Below, one piece after another: positions 16,634-24,187 of a stretch of 64,000 nt of DNA. Numbering within the stretch: the stretch's first letter is position 1; the number at the start of each line of letters is the position of its first letter. Source of the stretch: Prochlorococcus marinus str. MIT 9301 (lineage in GTDB: Bacteria > Cyanobacteriota > Cyanobacteriia > PCC-6307 > Cyanobiaceae); assembly GCF_000015965.1 (NCBI RefSeq), contig NC_009091.1:930001-994000 (forward strand), read 5' to 3'. Under the pieces are notes generated by a model. It was given only the letters and a program-made list of their open reading frames with translations. It was not told the origin of the DNA and did no database searches. The position numbers and the translations under genes are program-made.

Positions 16634-16726
16634 CATAAAAAAAACCCACTCGATCAATTGAAGAGAGGGTTAGCTAAGGTTAAAGTTCTTGTATAAATAG
16701 TAATTTATTTTAATTAAGTTTGCGGT
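16634..16726 (-). ncRNA. Candidate small RNA (promoter and terminator only)
   Basis: On the minus strand a TATTAT -10-like box lies at 16733-16738. About 60 bases downstream there is a terminator hairpin (arms 16643-16651 and 16663-16671, with one A-A mismatch) followed by a run of eight U at 16637-16644. No ORF of note lies between. The nearest minus-strand gene starts further downstream at 16602. The terminator thus seems to end a short transcript starting near 16726. No known family is recognised. Confidence 0.35.
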
Positions 16727-16782
16727 TGTAGCATAATAAAGTTTTAATTTAGATTAAACTCAAGGTGTTTTTTTTAGTAAAT

Positions 16783-16989
16783 ATGTTAGATGCGAATACT
16801 AAAAAAGCATGTAAAGATAATCCATCAATAAGAGAAATTAAAATTAAAAATATAGAACATGCTATTGAACAAGCAGAATTGATGATAAAAGAATCAAAAA
16901 TGAGCCAAGAAGAATTAATCTTCTTAAAAAGAAAAATATCGGACTCTAGACAGGATTTAGAAATACTTTATTTAATGAAAATTCAATGA
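16783..16989 (+). CDS. Small helical protein, 68 aa
   Basis: Start chosen at ATG 16783 (MLDANTKKACKDN); the frame also has a GTG at 16765. The protein is charged and almost fully helical (IEHAIEQAELMIKES and SQEELIFLKRKISDS), likely forming a coiled-coil hairpin. Soluble; function unknown. Confidence 0.6.
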   Translation: MLDANTKKACKDNPSIREIKIKNIEHAIEQAELMIKESKMSQEELIFLKRKISDSRQDLEILYLMKIQ

Positions 16990-17105
16990 ATATAAATTTT
17001 TTAATCTTTTTAAAGAATTGAATTTTTGCAAAGAAAATTAATTTGTATATTTGAAGACTTATAAATTTTAAAGAGAATGTAAGAATTTTATAAAGGGCTT
17101 TAGTT

Positions 17106-17207
17106 ATGTCTAAAAATAATCTATATATTCCTTTAAAGGTTGTTCCATACATCTTAATTTCAATTACTGCTGTAGCAATAACAGCAGCTACATATGTAAT
17201 TACTTAG
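17106..17207 (+). CDS. Mini membrane protein, 33 aa
   Basis: ATG at 17106, TAG at 17205-17207. Basic/aromatic start (MSKNNLYIPLKVV) and one Ala/Ile/Thr-rich helix to the end. The opposite-strand ORF 16946-17152 is a shadow. The design resembles small thylakoid subunits, but I cannot assign it. Confidence 0.5.
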   Translation: MSKNNLYIPLKVVPYILISITAVAITAATYVIT

Positions 17208-17271
17208 TTCTATAAGCTATGTAAAGTTTTTAGATATTAAATTAATTAAAATATTTTTAATAACTAATTGT

Positions 17272-17514
17272 ATGAATAAAATCAAAATCGCAATTTTTAC
17301 AATATCAATAATCATATTTTCCCTTATTGGGATTAAAAAATTAATTTATATAAATCAAGTTAAAGATTTAAAAAATAAAGAAGAATCATTTTTAAATGAA
17401 TCTATACGTGTTTTAAATGAATGTTTCGATCTAGAAAATAAAAACAAAAGAACTCTTAATAAATCAATTGAATTAATTGAGTATTGCCTAGAGGAATATG
17501 GATATAAAAACTGA
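17272..17514 (+). CDS. Single-pass membrane or secreted protein, 80 aa
   Basis: N-terminal membrane anchor or signal (residues 4-22), then a Lys/Asn/Glu-rich helical region with two cysteines (LNECFDLE and IEYCLEEYG). Could be a periplasm- or lumen-facing coiled-coil peptide. Family unknown. Confidence 0.55.
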   Translation: MNKIKIAIFTISIIIFSLIGIKKLIYINQVKDLKNKEESFLNESIRVLNECFDLENKNKRTLNKSIELIEYCLEEYGYKN

Positions 17515-17640
17515 TTTCAAAACCTGAATGATGAATTTCCTTAATACTCCACTAATATGCAAATAAAAATTTCTAATCAATAATCTTGTTATGTTCCATA
17601 ATTTTTTATAAATAATTTTTTCCTAATTTAATTTTTTAAA

Positions 17641-18048
17641 ATGACTAAAGTTAAATGTTCTTATTTAGGAAATTTAAACTGTGAGGCTATTCATCTACAA
17701 TCTGGAAGTCTTATTAGAACTGATGCACCTTTAGATCACTGCGGTAAAGGTGAAAGTTTTTCCCCAACTGATTTATTAGCAACATCTCTAGGTACTTGCC
17801 TGCTAACCATTATGGCAATCAAAGCTAATTCGAAAGGATTTGATTTGAAAGGTATATATTTAAATATTGAAAAAGTAATGACACAAAATAGCGAGAGGAA
17901 GATAAAAAAACTAATAATAGATATTTTTATCCCAGTAAGCACTTCTAATGAAACTATTGATTTTTTGAAAAAAGCTTCCAAAGAATGTCCAGTTACAAGA
18001 AATTTATCTCAAGAAATAGATATTAAAATTAGTTGGCATCATGAATAA
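17641..18048 (+). CDS. OsmC/Ohr family protein
   Basis: 135 residues of the OsmC fold. Two redox cysteines are in place: SLGTCLLTIMAI (about residue 58) and KECPVTRNL (about residue 119). The GESFSPTDLLA loop precedes the first. OsmC/YhfA-type proteins reduce organic peroxides or carry thiol chemistry as dimers. The short length without extra domains is normal. Confidence 0.88.
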   Translation: MTKVKCSYLGNLNCEAIHLQSGSLIRTDAPLDHCGKGESFSPTDLLATSLGTCLLTIMAIKANSKGFDLKGIYLNIEKVMTQNSERKIKKLIIDIFIPVSTSNETIDFLKKASKECPVTRNLSQEIDIKISWHHE

Positions 18049-18078
18049 ATCTCAAAGATAGTAATTACATTAAAAATA

Positions 18079-18189
18079 ATGAAATACTTTATTGGAATAG
18101 TCATTCTTTTATTTGGAATATATGTAATGACAGACTTGGCATTAAAGACTAGGTATACAAGAAAAAGACTTTCAAAAGGAAAAAAATAA
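18079..18189 (+). CDS. Mini membrane protein, 36 aa
   Basis: ATG at 18079, TAA at 18187-18189. One helix (residues 3-20) and a basic tail (TRYTRKRLSKGKK), with the positive tail expected in the cytoplasm. It follows the OsmC gene by 30 bp on the same strand. Confidence 0.5.
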   Translation: MKYFIGIVILLFGIYVMTDLALKTRYTRKRLSKGKK

Positions 18190-18264
18190 ATCTTATAAAT
18201 TTTAATATTGCAGATTAAGGAAATAGATTTATTTTTGTACTAAAAATTAAGGCATATTTTAGTT

Positions 18265-18549
18265 TTATTTTTTCACTATTTTTTGGTCAATCAAACTAAT
18301 CAAAGGGATCATGAAATTTACATTTATTCCAACAGTGCACCATGTATAAATAACAAGAAAAAGTATTTTTGTAAATAAATTAGGGGGTAAGGTGAAAAAT
18401 ATTTTGAAAAACCCTCCAATGAATAATACCAATATTCCAATTTGAAAAAGACCTTTGATTATCCATTTAAGTCCATATTTTTTAATGTTTATATAAAACC
18501 AGAAAAAAACAAAACTAGATAACAATAAATATATAAAATTTATGATCAT
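18265..18549 (-). CDS. Integral membrane protein, 94 aa
   Basis: Three hydrophobic segments over 94 residues, with a basic loop (NIKKYGLKWIIK) after the first. No domain recognised. Isolated gene between AT-rich spacers. Confidence 0.55.
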   Translation of the reverse strand: MIINFIYLLLSSFVFFWFYINIKKYGLKWIIKGLFQIGILVLFIGGFFKIFFTLPPNLFTKILFLVIYTWCTVGINVNFMIPLISLIDQKIVKK

Positions 18550-18686
18550 CTTTTAAGAGAAAATCTAAAAATTTGCCATTATCAAGGCATGATGACAATT
18601 ATTACTTTTTTATCTGCTAATTTTTTTTAAAAATGGAAAAGTTATACAAAAAACAATAAAAACAAATTAGTTTTTTTTACTTTTAT

Positions 18687-19070
18687 TTAAAACATTTTCG
18701 ATTTTAGTAAATCAACTCTTTTTTGATTTACTCCCAAATCACTTTCTCCAACTCTTGATTCTGATCTTATTGATAAGATGTTTGATTCAGGTAAAAAGGA
18801 TACTTCTAAGTCGTCTACATACTTCATCCATTTACTGGTAGCCTCAGCATGAAGATAATCGCCATCAATTTCTACAATCTCAGTTCTTGGAGTATTTTCG
18901 ATAAATGTTTTAATCTCTTCAAAAGGTTTCTCAATATTGTTAACCTTCCATTCTTCTCGTACACAATGAGCAATCTCTACACAAGGTTTTAGTTCTACAT
19001 GTGAGGCAAATGATGAAGAAGGGAATAAAAAGCTTGAACAAATTAAAATTGCTAAAAAAAGTATTTTCAT
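18687..19070 (-). CDS. DUF1499 family secreted protein
   Basis: Start taken at Met 9 of the open frame (19070), which begins a normal signal peptide: MKILFLAILICSSFLFP, cleavage after SSFAS. The mature part has the DUF1499 pattern: paired cysteines (KPCVEIAHCVREEW), the segment IVEIDGDYLHAEATSKWMKYVDDLEV (in parts), and the C-terminal SRVGESDLGVNQKRVDLL. Family members are lumenal or periplasmic in cyanobacteria and plants; the role is unknown. Confidence 0.82.
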   Translation of the reverse strand: MKILFLAILICSSFLFPSSSFASHVELKPCVEIAHCVREEWKVNNIEKPFEEIKTFIENTPRTEIVEIDGDYLHAEATSKWMKYVDDLEVSFLPESNILSIRSESRVGESDLGVNQKRVDLLKSKMF

Positions 19071-19202
19071 TAACAGAAGAATTAAACAAATCATAATCTA
19101 ACTAAATAAATTACTAATTTGTAATGAAGTATCTAATTATTTTTTTAAGAAAGCATATATTTTTTTATATTCAGGATTTAATATGTATTTCCAATAATAT
19201 CC

Positions 19203-19300
19203 AAAAAAAAAGATCTCTCAAAGAGAGATCTTTTTAAAATTAATTTACATCAAGTGTTACCTTGTTTCCACTGAAATAAATCAATTCCTCCTACACACAA
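19203..19300 (-). ncRNA. Candidate Yfr2-family small RNA with terminator
   Basis: Minus-strand element: an AGTG/CACT hairpin (19253-19272) displays a loop containing GGAAACA (complement of 19263-19269). It is followed by a 13-bp hairpin with an AAA loop (19207-19235) and a U run. Cyanobacterial Yfr2-Yfr5 RNAs are about 90-100 nt and carry a conserved GGAAACA loop element, which is the basis of the call. The 5' end near 19300 is a guess. The next minus-strand gene starts at 19070, after the terminator. Confidence 0.5.
19207..19235. terminator. Strong intrinsic terminator, 13-bp stem
   Basis: Perfect stem of AAAAAGATCTCTC and its complement around an AAA loop. It has a U run in both directions, so it can act on either strand; the useful direction here is minus, ending the Yfr2-like transcript. 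Confidence 0.85.
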
Positions 19301-19369
19301 ACTTAATATCACACTTAAATTTGAAATATGTAATGCCTAATAGACCTCTATCTTAACTGTCACATAGCA

Positions 19370-19480
19370 AAAAAAACAAAAAGTACCCTAACATTTCAGT
19401 CGAGTACTTTTAAAGTTATCAGAAAAAAGTGTGTGAGGAGTTTCTGATATATTTAATCTACTCTGTAAGTAATTTAAAAG
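19370..19480 (-). ncRNA. Candidate small RNA carrying a second Yfr1 core motif
   Basis: On the minus strand ACTCCTCACACAC (complement of 19429-19441) equals the Yfr1 core. It lies mostly in the loop of a perfect 9-bp hairpin (arms 19417-19425 and 19441-19449). Downstream, an 8-bp terminator stem (AAAAGTAC and complement, with the loop near 19387-19402) is followed by a U-rich tail. A TATACT -10-like box at 19486-19491 would start the transcript near 19479. The scaffold differs from true yfr1 at 47321. The plus strand could instead be a Yfr1 target site. Confidence 0.55.
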
Positions 19481-19564
19481 GCTACAGTATAAATTACTAA
19501 TTATTTAAAACTTTCAGAAGAATTGGGCTTGGATGAAAAAAATAATCAAAAACATAAAAAATTC

Positions 19565-19699
19565 ATGAAAAGCATTTACAAAAAAATCATTTTTATTATT
19601 TCGGCAATTGCTCTTTTTTCAGTAATAGTCGGTGTTGTCAAATATTCGCTTACTTATATTGAAAATAATCCAGAAAAATACTTACCTAAACAAAAGTAA
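19565..19699 (+). CDS. Mini membrane protein, 44 aa
   Basis: ATG at 19565, TAA at 19697-19699. Basic start (MKSIYKK), one membrane helix, and a polar end (ENNPEKYLPKQK). Upstream in-frame TTG codons could extend it by 13 or more residues. Function unknown. Confidence 0.5.
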   Translation: MKSIYKKIIFIISAIALFSVIVGVVKYSLTYIENNPEKYLPKQK

Positions 19700-19776
19700 G
19701 ACAAAAATTAAGTATAAATTCACTTCAAAAAATCTATAAAGTGTCTTAAATATGTTCTACATAGACAGCTTTAGTC

Positions 19777-19920
19777 ATGAAAATCAAAAATACTTCTGTT
19801 CTTAATAAGAATAATATTCATTTAAGTCAATTCAAAAATAAGCATAAATATCAAATACTTGAGAATTACTGGAAGAAAAGAAAGAAAGAATGTGAAAAAA
19901 ATCTTTCAAAATTTTGCTAA
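19777..19920 (+). CDS. Small basic protein, 47 aa
   Basis: ATG at 19777, TAA at 19918-19920. Strongly basic with a helix-like end (LENYWKKRKKECEKNLSKFC). No membrane segment. It lies 9 bp before the next gene on the same strand. Possibly nucleic-acid binding, but this rests on charge only. Confidence 0.4.
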   Translation: MKIKNTSVLNKNNIHLSQFKNKHKYQILENYWKKRKKECEKNLSKFC

Positions 19921-19929
19921 CCGATAATT

Positions 19930-20178
19930 ATGAATTTTATTTTTTCTTTTTTATTAGCATCTGTGATGTGGGTACAAGTTCCACAGTGGGAAGCTGACTG
20001 GTCAAAATGTGCTGTAGATGTTCCCGATTCATCGTGTCACTGGTACGTAGCTGCTCCCGATAATACGTTTGGTGAAGGATTTAATTGGGAAAACGCTCCT
20101 TGGTTTGATGCTAATGGATTACAGGATGTAGCTAAAATTGAGAAAGAATCTGTAGTAGAAAAACTTCAAAATAACTAA
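19930..20178 (+). CDS. Small secreted Trp-rich protein, 82 aa
   Basis: Hydrophobic N-terminus (MNFIFSFLLASVMWVQV) acting as a signal or anchor, then a tryptophan- and aspartate-rich domain with two cysteines (WSKCAVDVPDSSCHWYV) and the segment FGEGFNWENAPWFD. The ordered aromatic motifs point to a conserved picocyanobacterial protein. Function unknown. Confidence 0.65.
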   Translation: MNFIFSFLLASVMWVQVPQWEADWSKCAVDVPDSSCHWYVAAPDNTFGEGFNWENAPWFDANGLQDVAKIEKESVVEKLQNN

Positions 20179-20263
20179 AGTTTCTATTTCATCAATTAAC
20201 TTTTAAAAGTATTTAAATCTAGTTGCTTAGTGGTTAACTTTTGATTAATTAAAAAATTTTTTT

Positions 20264-20410
20264 ATGCGTTTCAAAGTAAGTCTCAAAAAAAATGGAAAGG
20301 AATTTGATGAAGTTGTTATAGCTAATAATAAAAAAGAGGCTATGGAAGTAGCTTTAAAAAACAATCCAGAAGCTCAAGCATTAAACTCTGATTGGACATT
20401 TAAGATTTAA
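20264..20410 (+). CDS. Small protein, 48 aa
   Basis: ATG at 20264, TAA at 20408-20410. Beta-strand-like start (MRFKVSLKKNGKEFDEVVIA) followed by a helix (KEAMEVALKNNPEAQ) and NSDWTFKI. This compact alpha/beta pattern looks like a complete tiny domain. It ends directly against the stop of the convergent znuB. Confidence 0.6.
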   Translation: MRFKVSLKKNGKEFDEVVIANNKKEAMEVALKNNPEAQALNSDWTFKI

Positions 20411-21196
20411 TTATTTACGAAGTTTAGGAATAAAAAGAGATGCGACACAAATAACACTAATTGCAGGTCCAGGCGAAAGATTAAAGACTATAGAGAGAAT
20501 AAATCCAAGAAGTGAGATACATAATCCAAAAAATGAAGACCTCATCATTGCAATTCTTAAACTATGAGCCTTATTTAGCCCTAACAAAGTTGGAGTAGAA
20601 AGAAGAGCAATTACAAGAATTACTCCCACTGCTGACATTGAACTAACAATTACTAATGCCGTCGTAAAACTCAAAGCAAGATTTAATAAAGAAACGTTTA
20701 TACCGCTCGCGGATGCACCTTCTGGATCCAATCCCACATAAACAACCTTTTCATATCCAAAAGTCATTAAAAGTATAAATACTAAAAAAGCAATTATTGT
20801 TCTAAGTAAATCTCCAAAATTTGCTGTCAATAAATCGCCAAATAATACTGCCTCCAAATCAATCCTTATTCCGAGTAAAGGGATTATAAGGACCCCAAAT
20901 CCAAGCATTCCAGCGAGAATAGTATTCATAACTGCTTCATAATTTTCACTTTTTCTATTAGTTAAACTTTCCGCAATTACTGAGCCCAGAAGACCACTTA
21001 TAACACCACCAATTGAGGGGTGAACTCCAAGCGCTAATGCGAGAGCTAGTCCGGGCAACACACAATGAGAGATTAAATTAACTTGTAATAATCTCTTATG
21101 AGTGATTAATACAGTTCCCATAGCTGGGCATAAAATCCCGGAGAATATAGTTATTATTAATGGAACCAGCCACCAGTTGTTATTAATAAAAGACAT
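20411..21196 (-). CDS. znuB: Zinc ABC transporter permease
   Basis: 261 residues with about eight membrane helices of the ABC-3 family. Visible family regions are the N-terminal ALALALGVHPSIGG and the cytoplasmic EAA-like part LDPEGASASGINVSLLN. It forms the channel of the zinc uptake system with ZnuC and ZnuA, both encoded nearby. It is divergent from zur with a 17-bp gap. Metal specificity is inferred from the zur and znuA neighbours. Confidence 0.93.
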   Translation of the reverse strand: MSFINNNWWLVPLIITIFSGILCPAMGTVLITHKRLLQVNLISHCVLPGLALALALGVHPSIGGVISGLLGSVIAESLTNRKSENYEAVMNTILAGMLGFGVLIIPLLGIRIDLEAVLFGDLLTANFGDLLRTIIAFLVFILLMTFGYEKVVYVGLDPEGASASGINVSLLNLALSFTTALVIVSSMSAVGVILVIALLSTPTLLGLNKAHSLRIAMMRSSFFGLCISLLGFILSIVFNLSPGPAISVICVASLFIPKLRK

Positions 21197-21213
21197 TATT
21201 CGAATGATTCGGT

Positions 21214-21648
21214 ATGATCAAAAATACGGGACAAAAAAAGATTTCGGAAACAATGGTAACTAAGTCTGACATTACCAAAAGACAAGAACAACTTCTTGAA
21301 GAACTTAATAAATGCGAGGATGAATTGACTGGTCAAGAGTTGCATAGACAATTGATAGAAAGCGGAAAAGCTATGGGACTGACGACTGTTTACAGGAATC
21401 TTCAAGTTCTGATAAAGCATGGTTTAATTCGTTCTAGACATCTCCCAACTGGAGAGGTTCTGTACACTCCCGTAGATAGAGACATTCATCATTTGACTTG
21501 TGTTCAATGTGGTGAGACATCAAAAATGGAAGGATGCCCGGTAAAAGATATTCATACACCCAAAACAAATCCAAAGAAATTCCAATTGTTGTTTCATACC
21601 CTCGAATATTTCGGGCTTTGCCAAAACTGTTATCAAGCTCAGAATTAA
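21214..21648 (+). CDS. zur: Zinc uptake regulator, Fur family
   Basis: 144-residue Fur-type repressor: winged helix (TTVYRNLQVLIKHGLIR) followed by a dimerisation domain with HHLTCVQC and the C-terminal FGLCQNC, two CxxC pairs for structural zinc. Its place inside the znu region makes it Zur rather than Fur or PerR. It starts at ATG 21214; ATG 21253 (MVTKSDITKRQEQ) would also give a complete domain. It binds zinc and represses uptake genes, probably through the palindrome at 22532. Confidence 0.93.
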   Translation: MIKNTGQKKISETMVTKSDITKRQEQLLEELNKCEDELTGQELHRQLIESGKAMGLTTVYRNLQVLIKHGLIRSRHLPTGEVLYTPVDRDIHHLTCVQCGETSKMEGCPVKDIHTPKTNPKKFQLLFHTLEYFGLCQNCYQAQN

Positions 21649-21661
21649 AAAGGAACATTCT

Positions 21662-22432
21662 CTAATCACAGAAATTATTTTCGTTTATAGAGCTAATGTT
21701 TATTGCCTCTAATTTGTCTTGTATTTGGTCAGGACTACCAACTGCCAAGACACTTTTATCAAGAACGATTACTTGATCATAGTTATTTAAAGAATCGCCC
21801 CAATCATGGCTACTTACGAGCAAAGAAAGTCCGGCATCTGCAAGTTGACGAACAATTTTAAGAAAATCCTCTTTTGCAGGCGGGTCCAAAGCTGCACAAG
21901 GTTCGTCTAAAAGAAATATTTTTGCCGGGGACATAAGAGTTTTTGCTAATAGAGCTCTTTGCTGCTGTCCTCCTGAAAGAGAATCGAGTCTTCTATTCGC
22001 CAAACTTGCAATGCCTACTCTCTGCATTGTCGCCTCTAATTCACAACATTTATTAATCCAAGAATTAGGATATGCTAGAAGAGTCTTAATTTGAAATGGG
22101 TTATTACTTCTTGATTTTGAATACTTTATTTGACCAAGAGATACCAATTTTTCAACTGTGATGGGGAACTTCCAATTCATAGAACTTCTTTGAGGCATAA
22201 GTGCCACAAGAGCTCTAGATCTATTTAAATTTTCACCATCAATTTTTATTTCTCCTTTATCAGGAGTATTTTGTCCTTGCAAAATTCTCAAAAGAGTTGA
22301 TTTACCTGCGCCATTTGGACCAATTAACGCTGTTAAAGTTCCAGGTTTAATCTCAACCGATACCTTATTCAAAACTGGCTTACTTTTTTTTGCGTATGCA
22401 AAGGTTAAATTTTCAGCGACTAAAGTAGCCAT
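21662..22432 (-). CDS. znuC: Zinc ABC transporter ATP-binding protein
   Basis: 256-residue ABC ATPase. Walker A GPNGAGKST, Q-loop in LMPQRSSMNWKFP, signature LSGGQQQRALLAKTL, Walker B IFLLDEPCAALDP and the switch SSHDW are all intact. The family pattern and location assign it to zinc uptake. Convergent with zur by 13 bp, divergent from znuA over a 136-bp control region. Confidence 0.94.
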   Translation of the reverse strand: MATLVAENLTFAYAKKSKPVLNKVSVEIKPGTLTALIGPNGAGKSTLLRILQGQNTPDKGEIKIDGENLNRSRALVALMPQRSSMNWKFPITVEKLVSLGQIKYSKSRSNNPFQIKTLLAYPNSWINKCCELEATMQRVGIASLANRRLDSLSGGQQQRALLAKTLMSPAKIFLLDEPCAALDPPAKEDFLKIVRQLADAGLSLLVSSHDWGDSLNNYDQVIVLDKSVLAVGSPDQIQDKLEAINISSINENNFCD

Positions 22433-22471
22433 TAATTAATCTTTTAAAAAAGTCACTTTACAAGCTTACCA

Positions 22472-22492
22472 ATAATACAAGTTGCGTATTAT
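22472..22492. promoter_or_regulatory. 7-7-7 inverted repeat in the znuC-znuA control region
   Basis: ATAATAC (22472-22478) and GTATTAT (22486-22492) form a perfect inverted repeat separated by 7 bases. It lies nearer znuC than the Zur box and may be an operator or part of a promoter. No known factor is assigned. Confidence 0.4.
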
Positions 22493-22531
22493 TTTCATAA
22501 CATTTGATACCTTCACTTGTCAGAGATAATG

Positions 22532-22548
22532 AAAATGATTATCATTTT
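22532..22548. promoter_or_regulatory. Zur-box-like palindrome upstream of znuA
   Basis: AAAATGAT, one central T, then ATCATTTT: a perfect 8-1-8 inverted repeat, 20 bp before the znuA start. It resembles Fur/Zur operators of cyanobacteria (TGATAATnATTATCA type). It sits between znuC and znuA, so one site could control both. Confidence 0.75.
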
Positions 22549-22568
22549 TAAGTATTTAATTATTTTTC

Positions 22569-24110
22569 ATGTCAATTTTTAAAAGACTTTTAACAAATAA
22601 AAAAGGTGCGAGTAAGTCAATTATTAAAAATTCCGTAATCGCAGGAACAATTATATTTTCTGGTTTTGGGCAGGATGTTATGGCTAAAGGAAAGTCATAT
22701 GTAGCAGTAGAACCACTAGTTTGTGATTTAGTTAAATCAATTGCATTACCGTCTGACGAAGTTACATGCTTAGTAGATAGAAAACAAGATGTTCATGACT
22801 TAAAGATCAATCCAAGGCAAGCTAAATTACTAAATAGCGCAGACAAAGTATTTACTCTTGGTAGAGAAATGACGCCAAGTATGAGAAATTGGGAAAATAA
22901 AAAGAATACTGTTGTTGTAGGTGTTAGTGCAATAGACGTAGATGATCATTCTGATCATGGAGGTCATGATGATCACTCAGACCATGGTGGACATGACGAT
23001 CATTCTAAACATTCCGCTAAAGTAGATGATCATTCTGATCATGGAGGTCATGATGATCACTCAGACCATGGTGGACATGATGATCATGCTGAAGGTGCTT
23101 TCGAATGGGCAGGCAAATTTCAACTTTCTAAGGGTTCTTACAAATGGTCATTTGAAAAAGTAGATGGCGAATATGCAGATCCTGCAATGAAGATGGTGAT
23201 TCTCAAATCTAATGACATAGAAGGGTCTGAAGATTTAGCTAAAGAATTATTAGGATCTAAAGACTCAATAAGCAGAAAAAATGATGGTACTTTGATAGCA
23301 AGTAATAAAGCTTTTGTTCTTAACTTTGATCAAAAAAAAGAAAGTACTGTTTTTAACGTGGATATCAAAGAAGATGGTCAATATATATTTTTTACTGAAC
23401 ACATGCCTTTTGAGTTTGAAGCAACTCAACACTTTTTTAAAGACGTTTCAAATAGTGATGTAGAACCAATAGCACAAGTTCCAGACGAAGGTGAGGGGCA
23501 TCATCATCATGACCATGGAGGTCTAGATCCACATGTATGGCATGATCCGCATAACATCATAAAAATGGGAGATCTTATAAGCAAAAGTTTAAAGAAAGAT
23601 ATTTCAGTTTTTAATAGAGGTGACAGAAAACTAATTAATGAAAGATTCGAAAAAGCTGATTCTCTCTTAGAAGACTTAGATAGTTGGATCGTCGAACAAG
23701 TAAGTTCTATTCCTGAGGAAAACAGAGTAATTGTCTCTAAACACAAAGCAATGGAATACTACGGGGATGCATTTGGTTTTGAAACCATTAGTTTACTTGA
23801 CTTTCTTGGAGACTCCTCAAGCTTAAGGCCAGACAACATAAGTTCTACTTTAAAAATGTTAGATGAAGAGAAAGTTCAGGCAATATTTCCTGAACAAATT
23901 CCAGCATCTAAGTTATTAAGGAACTTAAGTAGACAAAGTTCAGTTCCTTTAGCTTCTAATCAAATATTCGTTGATGGATTGATGATGGATGGTAATACGG
24001 TTTCAGTAGCTGTTCACAATACTTGTACAATTGTTGATTCATTAGGTGGAAGCTGTGATAAAGAATCTGGCTCCAATCTTGAGTCTGAATGGTACAAACT
24101 TTCAGATTAA
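22569..24110 (+). CDS. znuA: Zinc-binding periplasmic protein with His-rich repeats and an inserted domain
   Basis: Captures zinc for the ZnuBC permease. 513 residues, far longer than the usual 300 or so. Order: export region and the first lobe (YVAVEPLVCDLVKSIALP); His/Asp-rich segment at about residues 124-173; an extra domain at about 178-283 starting FEWAG; second His run (311-316) leading to LDPHVWHDPHN; and the C-terminal lobe with SKHKAMEYYGDAFG. The lobe ligands HVWHDPH and KHKAMEYY are intact. The inserted domain also occurs in the adjacent CobW-type protein. Confidence 0.93.
   Translation: MSIFKRLLTNKKGASKSIIKNSVIAGTIIFSGFGQDVMAKGKSYVAVEPLVCDLVKSIALPSDEVTCLVDRKQDVHDLKINPRQAKLLNSADKVFTLGREMTPSMRNWENKKNTVVVGVSAIDVDDHSDHGGHDDHSDHGGHDDHSKHSAKVDDHSDHGGHDDHSDHGGHDDHAEGAFEWAGKFQLSKGSYKWSFEKVDGEYADPAMKMVILKSNDIEGSEDLAKELLGSKDSISRKNDGTLIASNKAFVLNFDQKKESTVFNVDIKEDGQYIFFTEHMPFEFEATQHFFKDVSNSDVEPIAQVPDEGEGHHHHDHGGLDPHVWHDPHNIIKMGDLISKSLKKDISVFNRGDRKLINERFEKADSLLEDLDSWIVEQVSSIPEENRVIVSKHKAMEYYGDAFGFETISLLDFLGDSSSLRPDNISSTLKMLDEEKVQAIFPEQIPASKLLRNLSRQSSVPLASNQIFVDGLMMDGNTVSVAVHNTCTIVDSLGGSCDKESGSNLESEWYKLSD
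22938..23087 (+). repeat. Direct repeat encoding His-rich metal-binding segment
   Basis: Two 66-bp copies (22938-23003 and 23022-23087), offset by 84 bp, with one mismatch. Each encodes VDDHSDHGGHDDHSDHGGHDDH (in parts). A duplicated metal sponge inside znuA; the near-identity points to a recent duplication. Confidence 0.9.
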
Positions 24111-24187
24111 ATTTTTCTAATAAAAACGGTTTTCATTTCTTATTATTACTATTATTAAACTATTATTTATTTAGTAAAAATCAATAA

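Noticed and set aside
16946-17152. 68-residue minus-strand ORF
   Set aside because: Overlaps a plausible plus-strand mini-protein (17106) and the helical protein before it; composition is random-looking.
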